A stretch of DNA of 62,991 nt, taken from positions 1 through 62,991 of the forward strand of contig CALZHR010000095.1 of NCBI GenBank assembly GCA_945787335.1. The letters run 5' to 3'. Shown here piece after piece: positions 28,238-35,388 of this stretch. Source of the stretch: an uncultured Desulfuromonadales bacterium (GTDB lineage Bacteria > Desulfobacterota > Desulfuromonadia > Desulfuromonadales > Geopsychrobacteraceae). The notes under the pieces are model-generated. The model was not told where the DNA came from, searched no databases, and saw nothing but the letters and a program-made list of their open reading frames with translations. The translations under genes and the position numbers were made by a program. The first letter of the stretch is position 1, and each line of letters opens with the position of its first letter.

Positions 28238-31200
28238 CTGCCCTCCCGGTTGTTCAGCGGTAAGATAACGGTAAAACAGCTCCCTTGCCCGACCCGGCTT
28301 TCCGCCTCGATTTCTCCGTCGAGAAGCTGCAGGATTTTTTTGCAGATCGACAACCCCAACCCGGTCCCCTCAAACTGCCTGGTGGTCCCGATATCGATCT
28401 GTTGAAAAGGATGAAAAAGGGTCGGCAGATCGTCCTCGCTGATGCCGATTCCCGTATCCTGCACCGATGTCACCAGCTTGTCCCCAACGACCCGGCAGTC
28501 AACCAGAACTGACCCGGCATCGGTAAACTTGATGGCGTTATTGATCAGGTTGATCAGAACCTGACCGATCCGCCGCCGGTCACTGCGGATGGCGCCGACC
28601 TCAGCTGCGATAGAAGCAGTCAGCTGCAAGCCTCTTTCGTGCGCTAACGGCTGCAGTTCGTCACAACTCTGTTGCACAAGTTCCGCCATATCGAAGTGGG
28701 ATTTTTCCACTTTCAGTTCACCCGCTTCGATCTTGGAGATATCCAGCACATCATTGATCAGTTTAAGCAGGTGCTGCGCACTTCCGCTGGCCATGCGCAG
28801 CTGTTTTTTCTGTTCCGGGTTGAGCGGCCCGGCCAGCTCGCCGATGGCGAGACCGAGAAAACCGATGATCGAATTAAGCGGAGTACGCAATTCATGCGAC
28901 ATGCCAGCGAGAAACGCGCTCTTGATCCGGTTGGCCGACTCCGCCTGGCTTTTGGCAAGCTGCAGCTCCTTTTCGATCCGGCGCCGCTGCAGGGCGTTGG
29001 TGAAGATCTGTCCGACCAGCACCAGATGCTCGATCTCACCACTGCTCCACTCGCGCTGGTCCTGCACCGAGCTGACCCCAAGCAGGCCGATCAACTGGCC
29101 GCGAAAGCGCATCGGCACGTTCACCAGCGAGGCGATCCCCTGCGCCTCCAGCAGCTCACGTTCGCTGCTGGCCTCGGGTGGCAGAGCCTGCAGGGAAGGC
29201 AGGACGATTCTCTTCCCGGACTGAATCTGCTGCATCCACCAGGGCACCATCGTCAGCTTTAACCGCTGCAGTTTTTCCAACCGGGTTTCGATCTGACCGG
29301 AGCTCCAGATGTGTGAGCAGGAGACCTGTTCGCCGTCAGCGGAGAACAGAAACACGTAACAGCTGTCGACGGTGAGAAATTGCCCCAAACGTTCCAGGGT
29401 ATAGGAGATGCCGCGATCCATCTGCTCGGCATCGATAGCAATAAAATGCGCCGAGGTCTCGGCGACAAAATGCTCGATAGCGTTATGTCTTTTCAGTTCC
29501 GTTTCCGCCTGTTCACGACGCGCAACCTCCTTTTTCAGACGAAAGCTCCAGAACAGGCTGCCGCCGATAATCAACAGCGCGACAAAGACGATCTGAGCGA
29601 TATAGGTCGCCAGCTGCCGGGTCGAAATCCCCGGCTGGTAATCGATGCCGACCCAGCGCTGCTGGATGCTGGTCGCTTCCTCGGCACTGATCGAGGCCAG
29701 CCCCTTGTTGATGATCTCGAGCAGGATTGGCCAGTCATCCCGGACCGCATAGTAGAGCTTCTGCCCCTCTCGCGAGACCGGGGCCGCGACCTTCAGGTTG
29801 CTGAGATTCAGCCTGCGGATCCAGTAGCTCGAAGAGGCCACATTGCCGACAAAAGCCTCGGCGTCCCCGGCAGAAACCGCCTTGAGGGCGTCCTCCAGGG
29901 TCGGATATTCGACCGTCTGCAGATCGGTGCTCTCGAGCAGATAGCCCGCGTGCGAGCTCGCCGCCTGAACCGCGATCCGGCGGTTGCCGAGATCCTCCAG
30001 ACCGCTGATAAACGGCTGATCGCTGCGGTTGATCACCACCCGGTGGAAATCGAGATAGGGCTCGCTGTAACGCAGAAAGGTCTGCCGTCCAGCGGTCAAT
30101 CCGACGCAAGGGAGCACATCGATCTCCTTGCTGCGCGCCTTCTCGACCACCTCTTCCCAGCTCAACCCGCGGATAATCTCCATGCTGGCGCCAAGCCGCT
30201 GATTGAGCAGTTGCAGATAATCAACCGAGATCCCCTGCGGGTCGCCGTTGCTGTCGATGAATTCAAAGGGGGCGAATTCGGGGTTGACGCCGAGCCGAAT
30301 CCGTGGATGCTCATCCAGCCACTGACGCTCCTCGGCGGTCAGAATCACCCGGCCTCCCAGAGTACGCGGCGCTGCCCGGGGCACCCAACGGCGCATGATC
30401 TGCCTTTTTTCCGGTTCCGGGATGGCATCGAGCGCCTTATCCAGAATCCCCGCCAAAAGCGGCCAGTCATTCCGGACGGCAAAGCGTTCGCCGTTGGTGA
30501 TCAGATCGTAGGCCGAGGCAATTTTCAAGCGGTCGATGCCATGCTTTCCCATTAAGTAATAGCTGACCCCGATCACCCCGATATAGGCATCGACCCGTCC
30601 ATTGGCCAGCGCCTGAAGCGCGGCCAGCGGTGTCTCAACCGTAACGGCTTCGATCTGCGGGTGATCCTGCAGCACCCGCTCGGTTGTGGCCGAGCCTTCC
30701 ACCAGGGCGATCCGCTTTCCGCTCAAGTCCTGAGGCTGCTGAATGCGGAAGTCATCCTCCCGGGTCATGACCACCAGCGGGGTCGGAATATAGATCTGAC
30801 TGAAAGCGAGGAACGATTTGCGCTCTTCGGTGCGGACCGCGGTGGCGATCAGACCGAGGGATTTCTGCCGGACTCCGGCAACGATTTCAGATGAGGAGAG
30901 CTGCGGGACAATGGCGAACTGAACCCCGAGCATGGCAGAAATCCGGTCGAGATAATCGATCGCCACGCCACGGTAACGGCCATCGTCGGCTTGAAAACTG
31001 TAGGGAGCATAATCGGCGTCGACACCGATCTTCAGAATGGGGTGCTCTGCGAGAAAGGATTTTTCTGCGGGCGTCAGGTCGATGGACAGGCTGCGTTGAG
31101 GCTGGTCAGCGGCGAAGACACAAGGGTGGGGGGCGAGCAGCGCCAGCAGGCAAAACAGCCCGGTGAAAAAGCAGCGCACTCCCTCCCCAAATGCCCTCAT
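28234..31200 (-). CDS. Sensor histidine kinase with two solute-binding domains and GAF
   Basis: A 988-residue membrane kinase. Signal peptide (residues 1-30), two tandem family-3 solute-binding domains (about 38-275, LKIGVDADYAPYSFQADDGRYRG; about 285-515, RIRLGVNPEFAPFEFIDSNGDPQG), one membrane helix (about 525-548), a GAF domain (about 590-735), HisKA (SHELRTPLNSIIGF) and HATPase (INLINNAIKFTD, DTGIGIS, GTGLGLSICKKI). Ligands are probably small polar molecules such as amino acids (family knowledge). There is no fused receiver; the next gene supplies one. BvgS/EvgS-like layout. Confidence 0.92.
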   Translation of the reverse strand: MRAFGEGVRCFFTGLFCLLALLAPHPCVFAADQPQRSLSIDLTPAEKSFLAEHPILKIGVDADYAPYSFQADDGRYRGVAIDYLDRISAMLGVQFAIVPQLSSSEIVAGVRQKSLGLIATAVRTEERKSFLAFSQIYIPTPLVVMTREDDFRIQQPQDLSGKRIALVEGSATTERVLQDHPQIEAVTVETPLAALQALANGRVDAYIGVIGVSYYLMGKHGIDRLKIASAYDLITNGERFAVRNDWPLLAGILDKALDAIPEPEKRQIMRRWVPRAAPRTLGGRVILTAEERQWLDEHPRIRLGVNPEFAPFEFIDSNGDPQGISVDYLQLLNQRLGASMEIIRGLSWEEVVEKARSKEIDVLPCVGLTAGRQTFLRYSEPYLDFHRVVINRSDQPFISGLEDLGNRRIAVQAASSHAGYLLESTDLQTVEYPTLEDALKAVSAGDAEAFVGNVASSSYWIRRLNLSNLKVAAPVSREGQKLYYAVRDDWPILLEIINKGLASISAEEATSIQQRWVGIDYQPGISTRQLATYIAQIVFVALLIIGGSLFWSFRLKKEVARREQAETELKRHNAIEHFVAETSAHFIAIDAEQMDRGISYTLERLGQFLTVDSCYVFLFSADGEQVSCSHIWSSGQIETRLEKLQRLKLTMVPWWMQQIQSGKRIVLPSLQALPPEASSERELLEAQGIASLVNVPMRFRGQLIGLLGVSSVQDQREWSSGEIEHLVLVGQIFTNALQRRRIEKELQLAKSQAESANRIKSAFLAGMSHELRTPLNSIIGFLGLAIGELAGPLNPEQKKQLRMASGSAQHLLKLINDVLDISKIEAGELKVEKSHFDMAELVQQSCDELQPLAHERGLQLTASIAAEVGAIRSDRRRIGQVLINLINNAIKFTDAGSVLVDCRVVGDKLVTSVQDTGIGISEDDLPTLFHPFQQIDIGTTRQFEGTGLGLSICKKILQLLDGEIEAESRVGQGSCFTVILPLNNREGR

Positions 31201-31303
31201 AACCAGTCCTCAGGCCCGTAAGCAGAGCTGGGCGGCACCGTCCGGTCATCCCAGCAATAACGCTTAAAGCCTAGCGGTTACAAAGGCTCTTGACAAGTGG
31301 CGG

Positions 31304-32557
31304 CTAGGCAACCGCCGTGGCTTGGGGGTCTTCTTCCTTGCCGACCACCCGGTCGCGGCCCATCTCCTTGGCCAGATAGAGGGCTTCGTCGGCCCGCTGC
31401 AGAGCGCCATCTAGCCCCTCGGAAGGGTCATTGCAACTGGTCACGCCGAAACTGGCCGTGATCGGCAGTTTCAGATCGCCCAATGCAAAAGGTGCCTTGA
31501 CCAGTTCATGGCGGGCCCGCTCGGCGACCACCATGGCCCCCTTGAAATCGGCATCGGGAATAATGATCAGGAATTCCTCACCGCCATAACGGCCGAAAAT
31601 ATCATAATCACGCAAACAGTTGGTCACCCGCTGCGACATCTCGCGCAGCACATCATCTCCGGCCTGATGGCCGTGGGTGTCGTTGACCTTTTTGAAAAAA
31701 TCCAGATCGATCATCACCACCCCCAGGCTGTTGCCGGACGGCTGCGCCTTGCGCCTTTCCAGACGGGAGAGCTCTTCTTCCGCGCGGCTGAGCAGGGCAC
31801 CGCGGTTGTACACCCCGGTGAGCGGATCGGTGACGGCCAGCTTGCGCAGACGGAAGAGCAGGCTCTTCAGCTGTTTCGCGCCCATGCGGACCACGATGAA
31901 CGAGAGGGCGAAGACCACCAGCAGGATAACGGCCAGGATAGCGGCCGAGGTGGTGACCCGCTTGGTAATTTCGGCACGGTAGCGGGTGACATCGAGATAG
32001 AGTTCAAAGCTGCCGGCAACCTCGCCGCCGAGGTTGCGCACCGGCAGGTAGGTTACGACCACGTCGACATCGAGCAGCTGCTCCTCAGCCAGATCGACCA
32101 CCTGCTCCTTGGTCTCCTGATGCGAATCGACCTCGCCATTCAGGGCCCGTTCCAGGCGCGGATTATCGACCACGCTTTTACCGATGATCTTTTTGTCGGT
32201 GCTGTAGACGATGGTCCCGTCGATGGCGAAGACCTTGATCTTGACGATGGCGAAAGGATGCAGAAAACCACGGACATGGCTGTCGAACATCCGCATATCT
32301 TCCGGCTTGATGCTGATGCTCTGTTCGCCGCCGCCGAACAGGTAGCGGTACTGCTGTTCGACCATCACCGTGCCGATGCGGACGGCGTCGTCCTCGGCAA
32401 TCCGCAGCACGTCGGCGACCGACGAACGATGAATGCCGACCACGGTGAGCGACAGAATCAGCACCATCGATATCAGAGCCACCAAAACCAGCAGCCGCAG
32501 CAGCCGGTTGGGATCACGCTCCAGGCGTGACAGCGAAATACTCATCTGATCAGGCAT
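31304..32557 (-). CDS. Diguanylate cyclase with periplasmic sensor region
   Basis: A 417-residue protein. The start at 32557 (MPDQMSISLSRL) has a GGGGAG site; earlier in-frame residues look non-coding. One membrane helix near residues 20-42, a periplasmic segment with heme- or ligand-free appearance, a second helix near 205-225, then GGDEF. The active site is GGEEF in DIFGRYGGEEF. The inhibitory I-site RDYD sits five residues upstream, and GHQAGDD keeps the Asp expected in c-di-GMP makers. Likely a feedback-controlled c-di-GMP synthase. Confidence 0.9.
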   Translation of the reverse strand: MPDQMSISLSRLERDPNRLLRLLVLVALISMVLILSLTVVGIHRSSVADVLRIAEDDAVRIGTVMVEQQYRYLFGGGEQSISIKPEDMRMFDSHVRGFLHPFAIVKIKVFAIDGTIVYSTDKKIIGKSVVDNPRLERALNGEVDSHQETKEQVVDLAEEQLLDVDVVVTYLPVRNLGGEVAGSFELYLDVTRYRAEITKRVTTSAAILAVILLVVFALSFIVVRMGAKQLKSLLFRLRKLAVTDPLTGVYNRGALLSRAEEELSRLERRKAQPSGNSLGVVMIDLDFFKKVNDTHGHQAGDDVLREMSQRVTNCLRDYDIFGRYGGEEFLIIIPDADFKGAMVVAERARHELVKAPFALGDLKLPITASFGVTSCNDPSEGLDGALQRADEALYLAKEMGRDRVVGKEEDPQATAVA

Positions 32558-32700
32558 TTTAAAACTCCCCGAACATCTCCCACAAATTAATAAGAGCTTA
32601 TTATTAGCACACAATGAAATTCGAGAAAACAAAAACAAAATTAAAATGGCGGGACGCCAACTGCTGCGTTTTGGGGCGGGATATGATTCAGAGAGCCAGT

Positions 32701-33123
32701 CTAGCTGGATTTTTTCAGAACCCCGGCCAGTTCGGACCTGGCTTGGCGGACGATCTTTTCGCTCACGGCAGCCGTATAGGCAACGGGCGGCCGCTGCCCC
32801 CAGACCGGCCCCGGCCAGCAGGGATCGCTCGGCGACCGGCCGACGTGATGCAGGTGCAGCTGGCTGACCACGTTGCCGAGCGCGGCAACGTTCAGCTTTT
32901 CAAAGGCAAAGGCCTGCTCCATCCACTGCGCCAACTGCGCCGATTCGCGCCAGAGCTGCTGCTGGTCGGCATCTGACAGCCGATGGATCTCGCGGCTGTT
33001 CTCGCGCCGCGGCACCAGGATGAACCAGGGATAAGTGGCGTCGTTCATCAGCAGCAGCCGGCAGAGGGGAAAATCGCCGATGACGATGCAGTCCTTCTGC
33101 AGCCGCGGATCGAGTTGAAACAT
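32701..33123 (-). CDS. HIT family protein
   Basis: A 140-residue histidine-triad fold protein. The motif NVVSQLHLHHVGR has Gln in place of the first triad His, as in a known bacterial HIT branch, and keeps the catalytic-type HLHH. HIT proteins hydrolyse or transfer nucleotides. ATG 33123 has better spacing to AAGGAG than ATG 33126. It overlaps the end of rlmL, and the ribosome-binding site lies inside rlmL, so the two are coupled. Confidence 0.85.
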   Translation of the reverse strand: MFQLDPRLQKDCIVIGDFPLCRLLLMNDATYPWFILVPRRENSREIHRLSDADQQQLWRESAQLAQWMEQAFAFEKLNVAALGNVVSQLHLHHVGRSPSDPCWPGPVWGQRPPVAYTAAVSEKIVRQARSELAGVLKKSS

Positions 33124-33125
33124 CA

Positions 33126-35303
33126 TCAGCTCCTTGGCGAGTTCCGGCGGATCAGCCAGCAGTTGTGAATCCGCGGGTTGCGCTCGAAATCGGGCGGTAT
33201 GGTCTGCCGGGTGATGTTTTCAACCTGCAGCTCCGGCAGGTTTTCGAGATCCAGCTTGAAGTTGCGCAGGTTGTTGGAGAAGATCAGCGTCCCCTCCGGG
33301 GCGAGCAGGTTGACCGTCTTGCGCAGCAGGTCGACATGGTCGCGCTGCACATCAAAGGTCCCCTCCATCGACTTGGAGTTAGAGAAGGTCGGCGGATCGA
33401 GGAAGATCAGGTCGAAGGCCCCGGCGCGCTGCTGCTGCATATCGTCGAGCCAGGTCAGGCAGTCGGCCTGAATCAGCTCCTGGCGGGTCGGCGCGAAGCC
33501 GTTCAGAGCGATATTCTTCTGCGCCCACTCAAGATAGGTGCGCGACATGTCGACCGTGGTGGTCGCCTGCGCGCCGCCGATCAGCGCATGCACCGTCACC
33601 GTGCCGGTGTAGGCGAACAGGTTGAGAAAACGGGTTCCATCGGCCAGCTCCTGCACCAGCTGGCGGGTCGGCCGGTGATCGAGGAACAGGCCGGTGTCGA
33701 GGTAATCGGTCAGGTTGACCAGGAACCGGCAGTTGCCCTCCTGCACCTCCTTGAGGATGCCGCGACGGGCCTGCTTTTCGTACTGCCGGGTCCCTTTCTG
33801 CTGCTGGCGAATTTTCAGATGCACCCTGTCCGGCGCGATCTCCAGCACCTGCGGCAGGGCGTCCTGCACCTCACGCAGTCGCTGGGCCGCCTTCTGCGGA
33901 TCGATCCCCTTCGGCGCACGGTATTCCTGCAGGTGCACCTCATCGTCATACAGATCGACCGCCACCGCGTACTCCGGCAGGTCGGCGTCGTAAAGCCGGT
34001 AGCAGTCAATCTGTTCGCGCTTGACCCACTTGCCGAGTTTCTTCAAATTCTTGCGCAGCCGGTTGGCGAACATCTCGGCGCCCGGCGAGAGCGGTTTTTT
34101 CACCGCCCTGCCCGCCCCTTCGGCCAGCGACTGCCAGCGGTTGTCGGCGCTCAGCTCGAACTGTAGCAGCTGGCACTTGAGCGCCCCGTTGTAGAGGGTG
34201 TTGATTTTCCCGGCGCGCAGGCCGATGGCGCGGCCGAGCTGCGGATTCGAGGTGATCACCGCCGCCTTCCAGCCGGCGCATTGGCTGGCCATCTTCTCAC
34301 CGAGCAGGTTGTAGACCGGCGGCAGCTGGCTCTCTTCGCCGAGCCGCTCGCCGTAGGGCGGGTTGGCGACCAGCAATCCAGCCGTCGCGCCTGGTGGCGC
34401 GCCAAACTCGCGCAGCTGGCGCTTTTCGAAATGGATCAGCTTGTCGAGCCCGGCGTTGCGCGCGTGTTCCCAGGCCGCCTTGATCGCCCGGCTGTCGCCA
34501 TCGTAGCCGACGATCGGTCCCAGCTTGCGCTCCAGCCCGGCCCGCTGGCGCTGCAGCGCCTCGGCCCGCAGCTCATGCCAGAGCGCTTCGTCAAACTGTT
34601 TCCAGCCCAGAAAGCCGAAGTAATCGCGCAGCAGCCCCGGCGCGGTGTCGGTGGCGATCAGCCCCGCTTCCAGCGGCAGGGTTCCCGAGCCGCACATGGG
34701 ATCGGCCAGCGCTCCGCCGTTTGCAGCGATCTCCGGCCAGCCGCCGCGCAGTAAAATCGCTACCGCCAGGTTCTCCTTGAGCGGCGCGTGCACGCCATCG
34801 ATCCGGTAACCACGCCGGTGCAGGCTCTCGCCGGAGAGATCGAGGCTGATGGTCGCCTGGTCTTTGAGGATATGCAGATTAACGCGCAGGTCGGGGCGCT
34901 CAACCGCCACCGACGGGCGCTCGCCGCAGCGGCTGCGAAACTGGTCGACGATGGCGTCCTTGACCTTCAGCGCGGCGTACTGGGAGTGGGTGATCTGCGA
35001 ACGGTTCAGGGCACAGTCGACAGCGAAGGTTCCGGTCACCGCCAGCTGCTCCGACCAGTCGATAGTCAGCGCGCCGGCGTAGAGCGCCTCGGTATCGGGA
35101 GCGGCAAAGCTCGCCAGCGGCAGCAGCACCCGGCTGGCCAGTCGCGACCAGAGGCAGGCCTGGTAGGCGATTTTCAGGTCGCCGGCAAAGCGCACCCCGG
35201 CCCGTTCCTCCTGGACCTCGGCGGCGCCCAGCGCAATAAGTTCTGCCGCCAGCAGCGGCTCCAGGCCGAGGGCGGCAGTGGCGAAAAAGTGTTGGTTTGA
35301 CAT
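33126..35303 (-). CDS. rlmL: Bifunctional 23S rRNA methyltransferase RlmKL
   Basis: A 725-residue fused enzyme. The N-terminal THUMP domain (about residues 45-155) precedes an RlmL-type methyltransferase (DPMCGSGTLPLEAGLIA, NPPYGERLG). The C-terminal RlmK half (about 420-725) has RFLNLFAYTGTVTVHA and DLIFLDPPTFSNSKSM. In E. coli it makes m2G2445 and m7G2069. ATG 35303 is favoured by spacing to AGGA. That site directly adjoins an inverted repeat at 35312. Confidence 0.94.
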   Translation of the reverse strand: MSNQHFFATAALGLEPLLAAELIALGAAEVQEERAGVRFAGDLKIAYQACLWSRLASRVLLPLASFAAPDTEALYAGALTIDWSEQLAVTGTFAVDCALNRSQITHSQYAALKVKDAIVDQFRSRCGERPSVAVERPDLRVNLHILKDQATISLDLSGESLHRRGYRIDGVHAPLKENLAVAILLRGGWPEIAANGGALADPMCGSGTLPLEAGLIATDTAPGLLRDYFGFLGWKQFDEALWHELRAEALQRQRAGLERKLGPIVGYDGDSRAIKAAWEHARNAGLDKLIHFEKRQLREFGAPPGATAGLLVANPPYGERLGEESQLPPVYNLLGEKMASQCAGWKAAVITSNPQLGRAIGLRAGKINTLYNGALKCQLLQFELSADNRWQSLAEGAGRAVKKPLSPGAEMFANRLRKNLKKLGKWVKREQIDCYRLYDADLPEYAVAVDLYDDEVHLQEYRAPKGIDPQKAAQRLREVQDALPQVLEIAPDRVHLKIRQQQKGTRQYEKQARRGILKEVQEGNCRFLVNLTDYLDTGLFLDHRPTRQLVQELADGTRFLNLFAYTGTVTVHALIGGAQATTTVDMSRTYLEWAQKNIALNGFAPTRQELIQADCLTWLDDMQQQRAGAFDLIFLDPPTFSNSKSMEGTFDVQRDHVDLLRKTVNLLAPEGTLIFSNNLRNFKLDLENLPELQVENITRQTIPPDFERNPRIHNCWLIRRNSPRS

Positions 35304-35311
35304 CATTGTCC

Positions 35312-35385
35312 TGTAGGGGCGGTCCGCTGGGACGCCCGGTTGGTTGCTTTATTCTGCACGGGCGCCCCAGCGGGGCGCCCCTACA
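35312..35385. repeat. 27-bp inverted repeat (REP/MITE-like) between rlmL and M16C genes
   Basis: Arm 1 (35312-35338, starting TGTAGGGGCG) and arm 2 (35359-35385) are inverted copies matching at 24 of 27 positions, separated by 20 bases. Similar TGTAGGGGCG...CGCCC elements recur between genes in many bacterial genomes. It sits between the rlmL start and the stop of the upstream M16C gene, so it would form a large hairpin in a joint transcript. Confidence 0.75.
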
Positions 35386-35388
35386 TCT

